DNA from: Thalassospira profundimaris
GTDB taxonomy: Bacteria > Pseudomonadota > Alphaproteobacteria > Rhodospirillales > Thalassospiraceae
Direction: 5' to 3'
Length of the DNA: 64,000 nt
NCBI RefSeq assembly: GCF_003326755.1
Contig: NZ_JPWH01000001.1
Location: 609,120-673,119, forward strand
The translations under genes were made by a program, and so were the position numbers. Below the pieces are notes generated by a model that saw only the letters and a list, made by a program, of their open reading frames with translations, had not been told where the DNA came from and ran no database searches. Shown one piece after another: positions 8,107-16,879 of the stretch. The stretch's first letter is position 1; each line of letters opens with the position of its first letter.

Positions 8107-9297
8107 GTGGACATTCTGTTTCAGGACTGGATCAATCTGATCCTGCGCTGGGCGCATGTGATTACCGGCATCGCGTGGATTGGCTCGTCATTTTATTTTG
8201 TCTGGCTGGACCTGTCGCTGCGCAAGCGGCCCGGCATGGATGAAGGGGTTTATGGCGAAGCCTGGATGGTGCATGGCGGTGGTTTTTACCATGTCAATAA
8301 ATGGATGGTGGCACCCGCCAAAATGCCCGATGACCTGCACTGGTTCAAATACGAGGCCTATTTTACCTGGCTGACCGGCTTTGCCCTGCTGGTAACGATG
8401 TATTACTGGAGCGCGGAATCCTACCTGATTGATCCATCGGTGATGCCGATGACCAAATGGGATGCGATTCTGACCGGGTTGATGAGCCTGGTTGCGGGCT
8501 GGTTCATTTATGATTTCATCTGCAAAAGCCCGATTGGCCGGAAAACCAGCACCCTTGCGGTGGCGCTGTTTATCCAGATCATGGCCTTTGCCTGGCTTTA
8601 CACCCATGTCTTTAGCGGGCGGGGCGCGTTTATTCATGTCGGTGCGCTGATTGGCACGATGATGGCGGCCAATGTGTTTCGCATTATCATCCCTAACCAG
8701 AAAAAGGTTGTGGCATCGCTGATGGCCGGGGAAAAACCGGACCCGGCATTGGGTTTGCAGGCAAAGCAGCGTTCAACGCACAATAACTATCTGACCCTGC
8801 CGGTGCTGGCGATGATGATCAGCAACCATTACCCGATGACCTATGCCCATGATCATTCCTGGATCGTGATTGGTCTGATCCTGATTGTCGGCGGGTTGGT
8901 GCGGCATTTTTTCAATACCCGCAATGCGGGCGGCAGTGGCAGCGCCATTGCCTGGCAATTGCCTGCCGCGGCGGTTTTCATGGCAATTTTGGTGGTGTTT
9001 GTTTCCTATGATCCCAATGCCCCGCGCGCGGGCGATGTGATTTCCTCAAGCGAGGCGATTGGCATTATTCAAACCCGCTGTGCCGTTTGCCATTCCGCCC
9101 ATCCGACCGAGGATGGCTTTGATACTGCCCCGGCAGGCGTGATGTTTGATAATCTGGACGAGGTCCATGCCAACGCGCAGCGCATCATGGCCCAGGCGGT
9201 AATTGGCAAATCCATGCCGCTGGGCAATTTGACGGAAATGACCGACGATGAACGGGCAAAGCTTGGACAATGGATCCGGGCAAAAATGCCGGATTAA
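8107..9297 (+). CDS. puuD: Urate hydroxylase PuuD-like, membrane protein with C-terminal cytochrome c domain
   Basis: A 396-aa protein with two parts. Residues 1-300 form a multi-helix membrane domain of the DUF989/PuuD family (start WINLILRWAHVITGIAWIG, with WMVHGGGFYHVNKW near residue 55). The C-terminal 90 residues are a class I cytochrome c domain with a CAVCH haem-binding site (Cys325, Cys328, His329) and a later Met in KSMPLGN as probable sixth ligand. PuuD-type proteins oxidise urate at the membrane and pass electrons to the respiratory chain, the first step of urate breakdown toward urea. Downstream urea uptake and urease genes fit purine nitrogen use. The GTG start follows a purine-rich site. 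Confidence 0.88.
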   Translation: MDILFQDWINLILRWAHVITGIAWIGSSFYFVWLDLSLRKRPGMDEGVYGEAWMVHGGGFYHVNKWMVAPAKMPDDLHWFKYEAYFTWLTGFALLVTMYYWSAESYLIDPSVMPMTKWDAILTGLMSLVAGWFIYDFICKSPIGRKTSTLAVALFIQIMAFAWLYTHVFSGRGAFIHVGALIGTMMAANVFRIIIPNQKKVVASLMAGEKPDPALGLQAKQRSTHNNYLTLPVLAMMISNHYPMTYAHDHSWIVIGLILIVGGLVRHFFNTRNAGGSGSAIAWQLPAAAVFMAILVVFVSYDPNAPRAGDVISSSEAIGIIQTRCAVCHSAHPTEDGFDTAPAGVMFDNLDEVHANAQRIMAQAVIGKSMPLGNLTEMTDDERAKLGQWIRAKMPD

Positions 9298-9321
9298 AGA
9301 TGGCTTCCAAAGTGTTCCGAC

Positions 9322-10248
9322 CTAAACGACGTCATGAAGGCAGTCACGAATACAGCCCCGTAACCAAGATAAGGCCACGTCATGTTCGGTATGGCCCGCC
9401 CACATCATATGCGACGATGAAAATCCCGATATGACCGGGACCGGGCCAATCGTCAGGTCAAATTTGGCAGCATACAGGCGGGCAATCCGTGCGGGGACGG
9501 TGGCAATCAGGGGGGCCTGTGCCGCCACGGCCAGCAAGGGCAAAAAGGCCGGTGCCGCAAACCCAATATCAAGCGTATGGCCGGTTGTGCGATAAATCTC
9601 GCCAACGCATCCCGATATGTCACTAACCTGCGAAAACACGGCATGGCGGCCGGCAAAATAGGCCGCCTCGTCAAAGGTGCCCTTCAGGCCGATCAGGTCG
9701 GGGCGAAAACAGCAAACTGCCTGCGCGTCAAACAGGCGCTCGCCCTTAAATGCCCCTTGCGGCACATAGGGCACACCCACGGCCACATCAATTTCACTGC
9801 GGCTTAGCAACGGTTCCACCGTTGCCAGGCTCAGATCACGGGCGAGAATGCCAATATTGGGGGCCTTTTGCGCCAGATCGGCCATCAGGGCAGGCAAAAG
9901 CACCTGTGTCATTTCATCGGAAACGCCAATGCGAAAAACCCGTTTCTCCGTTGACGGGTCAAAATGCAGGCCCACTTTCAGGGCCGCCTGGGCCTGATGC
10001 AGGGCCTCGCGTATCGGGCCAGCCAGGCTTTGCGCCCGGGCGGTTGGCTGCATTTTGGGGCCCATACGCACAAAAAGCTCGTCGCCCAATAACAGCCGCA
10101 GGGTTGCCAGGCTGTGGCTCATGGCGGGTTGGCCGATCCGCAGCTTTTCGGCCGCGCGTGTCACACTGCCTTCGCTGATCAGGGCATCAAAGGCTACCAG
10201 CAAATTCAGGTCAAAGGACCGCAAATTGAAATGGTCGATATTCTTCAT
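9322..10248 (-). CDS. LysR-family regulator, NodD-like group (copy 1 of mirrored pair)
   Basis: A 308-aa LysR protein of the NodD/SyrM-like group. It starts with IDHFNLRSFDLNLLVAFDAL and carries the helix-turn-helix SVTRAAEKLRIGQPAMSHSL. The effector domain follows from about residue 95. The 115-base gap to the divergent metallo-beta-lactamase gene suggests that it controls that gene. Its closest relative in the window is the regulator at 12450, which has nearly the same N-terminal block and also faces a metallo-beta-lactamase gene. Confidence 0.88.
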   Translation of the reverse strand: MKNIDHFNLRSFDLNLLVAFDALISEGSVTRAAEKLRIGQPAMSHSLATLRLLLGDELFVRMGPKMQPTARAQSLAGPIREALHQAQAALKVGLHFDPSTEKRVFRIGVSDEMTQVLLPALMADLAQKAPNIGILARDLSLATVEPLLSRSEIDVAVGVPYVPQGAFKGERLFDAQAVCCFRPDLIGLKGTFDEAAYFAGRHAVFSQVSDISGCVGEIYRTTGHTLDIGFAAPAFLPLLAVAAQAPLIATVPARIARLYAAKFDLTIGPVPVISGFSSSHMMWAGHTEHDVALSWLRGCIRDCLHDVV

Positions 10249-10363
10249 TATTCACATCGATTTGATTAATGATAACCTCAGATATACCCTGTTTGACATA
10301 ATTTCAAAAGCATCAACGGCCCGCCTGCAGCTTCTGTTTGCAGGGATCAAACAGGAAATCATC

Positions 10364-11272
10364 ATGAACGTTTCGGCCCAATATTCTGCCCGCCCCAATG
10401 CCGCACCGGGATTTTATGGCACCTGGCAGGGTGATACCGCGATCATCGCCCTGTGTGATGGCATCCTGCCCTTTCCGCTAGACAAGCTGTATCTGAACAC
10501 AACACCCGAACATGTGCGCGAACGGCTAAGCGCACACCGGCAGGAACTACCCGCGCCTGGCCCCTTTAACGCATTTTTGATCGCGCAACATAACCGCGTG
10601 ATCCTGATTGATACCGGCAGCGGCGATTTGGGTGGTCCGGCGCTAGGCCACCTGGCCGATCACCTTCAGGCGGCGGGATATCACCCTGATCAGGTCAATG
10701 ATGTTATCCTGACCCACCTGCATAGTGACCATTTTGGCGGGTTGATCCGCAATGGCGACATGGCATTTGCCAATGCCCGCGTACATATTCCCAAACGCGA
10801 TGCCGACTTTTTCCTGGATCCCGCGCAAATGGCAAAGGCACCCGCCCCCATGCAGCCGCATTTCAAAAATGCGATGGCCTGCATCCCCCCCTATGCCGAT
10901 GCCGGGCGGGTTTCCCTGTTTGATGATAACGAAGCCCCCCTTCCCGGCATTGCCCGGTCCATTCTGCTGCCCGGCCATTCACCGGGGCATAGCGGCATCA
11001 TCATTAAAACGGAGGCAAATGACGTTTTGTGCTGGGGCGATATCATGCACGGCGACATCCTTCAGTTTGAAGATCCCGATATCGCCATTTGTTTTGATGT
11101 TGATGCCCGTGCGGCCATCAGCAGTCGCAAACAGGCCCTGAACCTGGCCGTGCAGGAAAACTGTCTGGTGGCAGGCAGCCACATTGCCTTTCCGGGTTTG
11201 GGCCATGTTTTGCGCCATCAAGATGAAAATGCCTATTGCTGGCACCCGGTCGCTTTGCAAAGCCAGCCCTGA
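10364..11272 (+). CDS. MBL-fold metallo-hydrolase, cytoplasmic (copy 1 of mirrored pair)
   Basis: A 302-aa metallo-beta-lactamase-fold hydrolase of the group containing methyl parathion hydrolases and some quorum-quenching lactonases. The metal-binding motif is HLHSDHFGGL, with further ligands expected from LLPGHSPGHSG and from the His in GSHIAFPG near the end. No signal peptide is seen, in contrast to the neighbouring paralog. The frame is open far upstream (to 10055), but the ATG at 10364 fits the start of the fold and has ACAGGAAATC before it. The substrate cannot be inferred. It lies divergent to a LysR gene and convergent with its paralog. Confidence 0.86.
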   Translation: MNVSAQYSARPNAAPGFYGTWQGDTAIIALCDGILPFPLDKLYLNTTPEHVRERLSAHRQELPAPGPFNAFLIAQHNRVILIDTGSGDLGGPALGHLADHLQAAGYHPDQVNDVILTHLHSDHFGGLIRNGDMAFANARVHIPKRDADFFLDPAQMAKAPAPMQPHFKNAMACIPPYADAGRVSLFDDNEAPLPGIARSILLPGHSPGHSGIIIKTEANDVLCWGDIMHGDILQFEDPDIAICFDVDARAAISSRKQALNLAVQENCLVAGSHIAFPGLGHVLRHQDENAYCWHPVALQSQP

Positions 11273-11286
11273 ATAATCCGCAAAGA

Positions 11287-11323
11287 CAAACAGGGATGCG
11301 CTATTTGGCATCCCTGTTTGTTT
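11287..11323. terminator. Bidirectional terminator between the convergent MBL genes
   Basis: A perfect stem (AAACAGGGATGC with GCATCCCTGTTT) has an 8-base loop and T-rich or A-rich flanks on both sides, so it should stop transcripts from both convergent genes. Confidence 0.8.
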
Positions 11324-11368
11324 CATGCCAGGTTGCGATCAACATATCGCTATGTGGCCGGACGGGTA

Positions 11369-12349
11369 TCAGAGGGCAGCGCGATAGTTGGTTGGCACCC
11401 AGTCATACATGGTTTCATCTTCGCGGACGTGACCAATGCCCGGGAAGGCAATGTGGGCCCCTGCAACCATGTATTTTTCGCGGGTGGCCTCGGCAAAGGC
11501 GGTCTCGCGCGTTTTGATGGCAAGGTCTGGATCGACGTCAAAGGAAATTGAAACGCCAGGTTCGTCGAATTGCAGCACATCGCCATGTGTGATGTCGCCC
11601 CAATAGACAAACTTTTTACCCTTGCTTTCGACCCACAGGGCGCTGTGGCCAGGCGTGTGACCGGGCCGCAGGGTGGAATTGACCAGTCCGGGCAGGGGGG
11701 ATTCATTATCGGCATAGGTTTTAAAGCGACCTGCTGCGATATAGGGCCTGGTTGCCTGATCGGCTTCGTCAAAATAACGTTTGTTCCCGTCCGCTGCCTT
11801 GTCCCGGATGGCTGGATTGAGCCAGTATTCGACTTCGCGTTTAGGGGCGTGGATCATGGCATTGGGGAAAACAATTTTACCGTCCAGCACCAGCCCGCCG
11901 GAATGGTCGGTGTGAATATGGGTCAGGACAACGTCGTCTATCTGGTCGGGGTGATAGCCTGACGCGCGAAGATTGGCCGGGAGTTTACCCAGTTGCGGGC
12001 CAAGGAAGTTACTGGTGCCTGCATCAAGCAGAACCAGCCTGCTGCCGAAATTAAGAAGAAACGCGTTTACCGAGGTTGATGTTGGAGACCCTTGAAAGGC
12101 ATTGGCAAGGGCGGTACGGGCATGTTCGGGGCTGGTGTTCAGATACAGATCTGCCAGCGGGAAATCACCGGTGCCATCCGAAAGGGCGGTGACTTCAATA
12201 TCGCCGACCATCAGGCGATAATAACCGGGGGCCTGTGTGCCGACAAACGGTGCCTTGGCATTCGCCACAAGGGGGACGAATACCGTACTGGCGGCGGCAC
12301 CGGCGGCAATTGCCAGTGAATTTTTTAGCATTTCGCGACGTGACAGCAT
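11369..12349 (-). CDS. MBL-fold metallo-hydrolase with twin-arginine signal (copy 2 of mirrored pair)
   Basis: A 326-aa paralog of the hydrolase at 10364. It begins MLSRREMLKNSLAIAAGAAA, a twin-arginine (Tat) signal peptide, with a likely cleavage after VANAKA, so the enzyme is exported folded with its metals. The metal motif is HIHTDHSGGL, and LRPGHTPGHSA and GAHIAFPGIGH supply further ligands. The start was set at 12349 because AGGAGATC precedes it; the longer frame from 12451 would spoil the signal peptide. It lies divergent to a NodD-like LysR gene. It is related in sequence to methyl parathion hydrolase-type enzymes; the substrate is unknown. Confidence 0.87.
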   Translation of the reverse strand: MLSRREMLKNSLAIAAGAAASTVFVPLVANAKAPFVGTQAPGYYRLMVGDIEVTALSDGTGDFPLADLYLNTSPEHARTALANAFQGSPTSTSVNAFLLNFGSRLVLLDAGTSNFLGPQLGKLPANLRASGYHPDQIDDVVLTHIHTDHSGGLVLDGKIVFPNAMIHAPKREVEYWLNPAIRDKAADGNKRYFDEADQATRPYIAAGRFKTYADNESPLPGLVNSTLRPGHTPGHSALWVESKGKKFVYWGDITHGDVLQFDEPGVSISFDVDPDLAIKTRETAFAEATREKYMVAGAHIAFPGIGHVREDETMYDWVPTNYRAAL

Positions 12350-12449
12350 AACGATCTCCTGGATCATATAATCGGCATGTACCGGTAACTTGTAATGTGA
12401 TGCCGGAAATGTATATCTATGATGGTCAGCAATCAAATCGATGCCAGTC

Positions 12450-13403
12450 ATGGATACTATTGATCATTTTAATTTACGGTCTTTTGATCTGAACCTCCTG
12501 ATCGCGTTTGACGTGATGATGCAGGAACTTAATGTCACCAAATCCGCCGAAAAATTGCGGATCGGGCAATCCGCCATGAGCCACAACCTGGCAACTTTGC
12601 GGATGTTGCTTGATGACGAGCTGTTTTATCGGGTTGGACAAACAATGCGGCCGACGGCCCGCGCACTTGCTTTGGCCGGGTCAATACGGGCGGTGTTGGT
12701 TCAGGCGCAACATGCCCTGTCTGCGGGAAGCCGGTTTGACCCGGCAACGGAAAAGCGGGCATTTCGGATAGGCCTGACCGATGAAATGGAAATGTTTTTG
12801 CTGCCCGCCCTGATATCACGCATTCATGCAATCGCCCCCGGGGTCGGTTTGTTAAGCCGGGCTGTGTCGGCCGAAACGGTTGGCATAATGATGAATGACC
12901 GGGAAATAGACATTGCGATTGGCAGCAAGGATTTCCCCGAGGGACGCTGCCACAGTGAAGTCTTGTTCGAATCCGAAGTGGTGTGCTGTTTTAACCCCGA
13001 CCTGTTTGCAAAGGTACAGGTGATTGACAGGGAAACCTATTTGGGCGCACGTCATGCGTTGTTGTCGCAGACCAGTCAGGTTGAGGGATGTATTGGCATG
13101 ATGCTGCGCACGATGGGAATTGGCATCGACGTCGCGTTGACCACATCCGATTTTATGCCGGTTTTGTCTGCGGCACGTCATGCGCCCCTGATTGCGACGG
13201 TGCCAGCCCGTCTTGCCAATGAATATGCCCCCTTGTTTGGCCTGTCGATATGCCCCATGCCCATTTCCCTGCCATTGCCCCCTGTGAGAATGGGTTGGCC
13301 GGTATGGTCGGACAAGGATGCCGGAAGTGCCTGGCTGCGCGATATGTTGCGCGATGTGGTTAAGGGCATGGCGCAGACAAACAGAAGTATCGCAGCGCAA
13401 TAA
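12450..13403 (+). CDS. LysR-family regulator, NodD-like group (copy 2 of mirrored pair)
   Basis: A LysR regulator of 317 aa counted from the ATG at 12450 (an ATG three codons earlier is also possible). The N-terminus IDHFNLRSFDLNLLIAFDVM nearly repeats that of the regulator at 9322, and the helix-turn-helix NVTKSAEKLRIGQSAMSHNL is also close. It diverges from the Tat-exported MBL hydrolase with about 100 bases between starts and probably controls it. The two LysR/MBL pairs are paralogous, so cross-regulation is conceivable. Confidence 0.87.
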   Translation: MDTIDHFNLRSFDLNLLIAFDVMMQELNVTKSAEKLRIGQSAMSHNLATLRMLLDDELFYRVGQTMRPTARALALAGSIRAVLVQAQHALSAGSRFDPATEKRAFRIGLTDEMEMFLLPALISRIHAIAPGVGLLSRAVSAETVGIMMNDREIDIAIGSKDFPEGRCHSEVLFESEVVCCFNPDLFAKVQVIDRETYLGARHALLSQTSQVEGCIGMMLRTMGIGIDVALTTSDFMPVLSAARHAPLIATVPARLANEYAPLFGLSICPMPISLPLPPVRMGWPVWSDKDAGSAWLRDMLRDVVKGMAQTNRSIAAQ

Positions 13404-13741
13404 AACCCCGTTGACAGGCGTGCCCGGCAGGGAAACAGGGTTCCTGTGATGTAACAGGAACGTCCGTAGGCGAAAGAAGGCAGGCAGATGGCAGCAATGA
13501 GTGAGCTGACCAGCCAGGCACCCTCGGTTGATTAAAAAACAGTCATAAAAAATTAAATGAATTAAAAATAGTCACATCAAATAAGCGTCGCGCAATAATT
13601 TTCTACTGAATTGGATTGTACTATCGGGAAATTGCGTTGAATCCCTGCGGATTTGCCAAAAAAGCATAAAATTTCAAAATCTGGCATGGTTTTGGCTAGT
13701 GCTGCTGCGGTGCAATAAAAAACATGCAGTGGAGGCTACTA
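13404..13741. other. Regulatory region upstream of urtA
   Basis: These 338 bases hold no convincing gene. The middle (13530-13700) is AT-rich, as expected for a promoter region. A candidate sigma-54 promoter lies at 13682. A strong ribosome-binding site (GTGGAGGC) sits just upstream of the urtA ATG. Confidence 0.5.
13682..13697 (+). promoter_or_regulatory. Candidate sigma-54 (-24/-12) promoter of the urea uptake operon
   Basis: The sequence TGGCATGGTTTTGGCT has GG and GC dinucleotides exactly ten bases apart, as in sigma-54 promoters, though the -12 element reads TGGC rather than TTGC. It lies 45 bases upstream of the urtA ATG. Urea transport in many proteobacteria is nitrogen-regulated through NtrC and sigma-54. 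No clear NtrC site was found. Confidence 0.4.
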
Positions 13742-15019
13742 ATGAAAACGATGCTTCAGGCAATCGCTGGCGCGGGGGCGCTGGCGTGGTCTGCGATGGC
13801 GATGACGCCCGCACAGGCGGCTGATGACACGATTAAAATTGGCGTTCTGCATTCTCTTTCGGGGACGATGGCGATTTCGGAAACCACGCTGAAGGATACG
13901 GTCCTGATGCTGGTCGATGATCTCAATAAAAATGGGGGTTTGCTGGGTAAAAAGGTCGAGGCCGTGGTGGTGGACCCGGCATCGGACTGGCCGCTTTTTG
14001 CCGAAAAGGCGCGTGAACTTCTGGAAAAAGACAAGGTTGCCGCTGTTTTTGGCTGCTGGACGTCGGTCTCGCGCAAATCGGTTCTGCCGGTCTTTGAAGA
14101 AGATAACGGCCTTTTGTTTTATCCGGTTCAGTTTGAAGGCGAGGAAAGCTCGCGCAACGTGTTTTACACCGGGGCTGCGCCCAACCAGCAGGCGATCCCC
14201 GCTGTCGATTATTTGATGAGCGAAGATGGCGGCGGGGCAGAACGTTTTGCCCTGTTGGGGACGGATTATGTTTATCCGCGCACGACCAACAAAATCCTGC
14301 GCGCCTATTTGCACAGCAAGGGTGTCGCCGATGAAGACATCATGGAAAATTACACGCCGTTTGGGCATTCCGACTGGCAGTCGATTGTTGCCGATGTAAA
14401 AACCTTTGCCTCGGCGGGTAAGAAAACCGCTGTGGTTTCCACCATCAATGGCGATGCCAATGTGCCGTTCTACAAGGAACTGGCAAACCAGGGCATCAAG
14501 GCAGAGGACATTCCGGTTGTCGCCTTTTCGGTCGGGGAAGAGGAACTGGCCGGGATCGATACCGCCCCGCTGGTCGGTCATCTGGCGGCATGGAACTATT
14601 TTGAAAGTGTCGATACCGACGCCAATGCCGCCTTCATTAAAAAATGGCATGCCTATATTGGCGATGAAAAACGTGTGACCAACGACCCGATGGAAGCCAC
14701 CTATATTGGTTTTACCATGTGGAAACAGGCCGTTGAGCAGGCGGGCACCACCGATGTGGATGCCGTGCGCCAGGCCATGTATGGCCAGAAAGTGCCGAAC
14801 CTGACCGGCGGTGTCGCCGTGATGAACACCAACCATTACCTGTCCAAGCCGGTATTGATTGGCGAAGTACAGGATAACGGCCAGTTCGATACCGTCTGGA
14901 GCACCGATGACGTGGTCGTGGGGGATTCCTGGTCGGACTTCATTCCCGAAAGCGCAAAGCTGACGGCGGACTGGACCTATCCCTGGGTGTGCGGCAACTG
15001 CGAAACACCGAAATATTAA
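13742..15019 (+). CDS. urtA: Urea ABC transporter substrate-binding protein
   Basis: A 425-aa periplasmic urea-binding protein. A signal peptide (MKTMLQAIAGAGALAWSAMA, cleavage probably after AQA) precedes a type I periplasmic-binding fold of the amide/urea group. Diagnostic segments are IKIGVLHSLSGTMAISE, FGCWTSVSRKSVLPVFEE and LFYPVQFEGEESS, which match UrtA rather than branched-chain amino acid binders. The start at 13742 follows GTGGAGG. It is the first gene of urtABCDE, and a stem-loop after its stop probably keeps this transcript more abundant than the membrane components. Confidence 0.95.
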   Translation: MKTMLQAIAGAGALAWSAMAMTPAQAADDTIKIGVLHSLSGTMAISETTLKDTVLMLVDDLNKNGGLLGKKVEAVVVDPASDWPLFAEKARELLEKDKVAAVFGCWTSVSRKSVLPVFEEDNGLLFYPVQFEGEESSRNVFYTGAAPNQQAIPAVDYLMSEDGGGAERFALLGTDYVYPRTTNKILRAYLHSKGVADEDIMENYTPFGHSDWQSIVADVKTFASAGKKTAVVSTINGDANVPFYKELANQGIKAEDIPVVAFSVGEEELAGIDTAPLVGHLAAWNYFESVDTDANAAFIKKWHAYIGDEKRVTNDPMEATYIGFTMWKQAVEQAGTTDVDAVRQAMYGQKVPNLTGGVAVMNTNHYLSKPVLIGEVQDNGQFDTVWSTDDVVVGDSWSDFIPESAKLTADWTYPWVCGNCETPKY

Positions 15020-15028
15020 CCGGATCCT

Positions 15029-15075
15029 ACGGGCCGGATGCGCCAGCATTTGAGCGTATTCCGGCCCGTTTTATT
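15029..15075 (+). terminator. Stem-loop after urtA, partial terminator
   Basis: Arms ACGGGCCGGA and TCCGGCCCGT flank a 21-base loop and are followed by TTTATT. Its position between the binding-protein gene and the permease gene fits partial termination or protection of the urtA message. Confidence 0.6.
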
Positions 15076-15160
15076 GCCGTTTTGCGGCCAGGCCGTGCCG
15101 GTCTGGTTGATATTTCGCAAATGCCCGTATCCTTGAATGCGCGATGCAAAGGTTTTGATC

Positions 15161-16876
15161 ATGCGTCGAGATAATTTCCTGCCTGCGCTCTCTTCTGCTT
15201 CCGATGGGCTTTCTGCCCGCTTTTTTCTCCGCTCCGGTTGGTCGGTGCGGGTGGTTGTTGCCATGCTGACCGTGATGTGCGTGCTGTCAATCGCCCGGCC
15301 CGCCTGGGCCTTTAGCGACGAAGAACTGCGCCAGATTGTTGAAGAACTTGATAGCAAAAGCTCGAACAGGAAACTTGAGGTCATTGGTAAAATAGCCGCC
15401 GATGGCGACCCGCGCGCTGTGCCTGTGCTTCAGGCGATGTTAGATGGCGATCTTTATGTCAGCAAGGCCGATGACCGGGTGGTGATTGGCAAAAAGCAGG
15501 GCAAGGTCTGGCAGCATATCGATGTGGTCAGTGGCAAGGTAACGGGCGAAAGTGCCGCGCGCGATCTTGATAAAATTCGTATTAATAACCGGCTGCGCGG
15601 GGCGCTGCGCGATGCACTGGCAAGCCTGAATTTGTTTAGCCCGGATTTGGCAACCCGCCGGACAGCGGTGGAAACCATTATGGATTCCCGCGACCCGGCA
15701 ATGGCCCCGCTTTTGAAACGCGCCATCGAACGCGAAGAAGACCCGGGCCTTCTGGCGCGCATGGAACTGGCACAGGCGACAATGGCACTGGCGGCGGGAA
15801 AAACCCCGCAAGAACGGCTTGACGCGATTGATGTGCTTGCCAGCCAGACCACGCCGCAAATTCGTGCTGTCTTGCTGCAATTTGTCAATGCGGCCGAAAG
15901 CGAAAATTACGATCCCAAGGTGGTGGCGGCGGCGAAGGATGCGGTGGCCTCGGTCGAGGGGCGTTTGCAAATGTGGCAAACGGCGGGGGATGTATATCGC
16001 GGTATCAGCCTGGGGTCTGTTTTGCTGCTGGCCGCCGTCGGGCTTGCCATCACCTTTGGCGTCATGGGTGTCATCAATATGGCGCATGGCGAAATGATCA
16101 TGATTGGGGCCTATACCACCTATGCCGTGCAGCAGGCCTTTGCCGCCTTTTGGCCCGCCGGTATTGGCTGGTCGCTGGCCGTGGCGGTGCCAATGGCGTT
16201 TCTGGTCTCGGGCGGGGTGGGTGTGGTGATTGAACGTGTCATCATCCGGTTTCTTTATGGTCGCCCGCTGGAAACCCTGCTGGCAACCTGGGGGTTAAGC
16301 CTGATGTTACAGCAGGCCATTCGCAGCCTTTTTGGTGCCAGCAATCGCCAGGTCGTCGCCCCGGATTTCATGAGTGGCGCGATCGAATTTTCAACCGGGC
16401 TGGTGCTGACCTATAACCGGCTGTGGATCATTCTGTTTAGCGTGATTGTTGTTGCCGGGATTGCCTTTGTGCTGCGTTACACCGCCTTTGGCCTGCAAAT
16501 GCGCGCGGTGACGCAAAACCGGCGCATGGCGGGGTCGGTCGGTGTTCGCACCGGCACTGTCGATGCACTGACATTTGGCCTGGGATCGGGCATTGCCGGG
16601 ATCGCCGGTGTCGCACTTAGCCAGATTGACAATGTCAGCCCCAATCTGGGCCAGGGATATATCATCGACAGTTTCATGGTGGTGGTGTTTGGCGGTGTTG
16701 GCAATTTGTGGGGCACGGTTTTGGGCGCCTTTAGCCTGGGGATTGTCAATAAATTCCTCGAACCCGTGGCAGGCGCGGTGCTGGCGAAAATCTTTGTTCT
16801 GGTCGCACTGATCCTGTTTATCCAGAAACGTCCCAAGGGGTTGTTTGCCCTTAAGGGTCGCGCGGTGGAGGCCTGA
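15161..16876 (+). CDS. urtB: Urea ABC transporter permease UrtB
   Basis: A 571-aa permease. The first 45 residues form a signal-like hydrophobic stretch. Residues of about 50-280 are a periplasmic alpha-helical region with HEAT-like features (VPVLQAMLDGDLYVS, DPAMAPLLKRAI), as in long UrtB proteins. The C-terminal 290 residues are the LivH-like membrane domain (GLAITFGVMGVINMAHGEMI, then AVTQNRRMAGSVGV). The start at 15161 was preferred because AAAGG precedes it; the frame is open to an ATG at 15137. It partners UrtC to form the channel for urea across the inner membrane. Confidence 0.93.
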   Translation: MRRDNFLPALSSASDGLSARFFLRSGWSVRVVVAMLTVMCVLSIARPAWAFSDEELRQIVEELDSKSSNRKLEVIGKIAADGDPRAVPVLQAMLDGDLYVSKADDRVVIGKKQGKVWQHIDVVSGKVTGESAARDLDKIRINNRLRGALRDALASLNLFSPDLATRRTAVETIMDSRDPAMAPLLKRAIEREEDPGLLARMELAQATMALAAGKTPQERLDAIDVLASQTTPQIRAVLLQFVNAAESENYDPKVVAAAKDAVASVEGRLQMWQTAGDVYRGISLGSVLLLAAVGLAITFGVMGVINMAHGEMIMIGAYTTYAVQQAFAAFWPAGIGWSLAVAVPMAFLVSGGVGVVIERVIIRFLYGRPLETLLATWGLSLMLQQAIRSLFGASNRQVVAPDFMSGAIEFSTGLVLTYNRLWIILFSVIVVAGIAFVLRYTAFGLQMRAVTQNRRMAGSVGVRTGTVDALTFGLGSGIAGIAGVALSQIDNVSPNLGQGYIIDSFMVVVFGGVGNLWGTVLGAFSLGIVNKFLEPVAGAVLAKIFVLVALILFIQKRPKGLFALKGRAVEA

Positions 16877-16879
16877 TCC

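Noticed and set aside
13739..15049. A 436-codon frame antisense to urtA
   Set aside because: The plus strand encodes a clear UrtA with signal peptide. The antisense frame has no recognisable domain and is rich in His, Arg and Gly as expected for a shadow.
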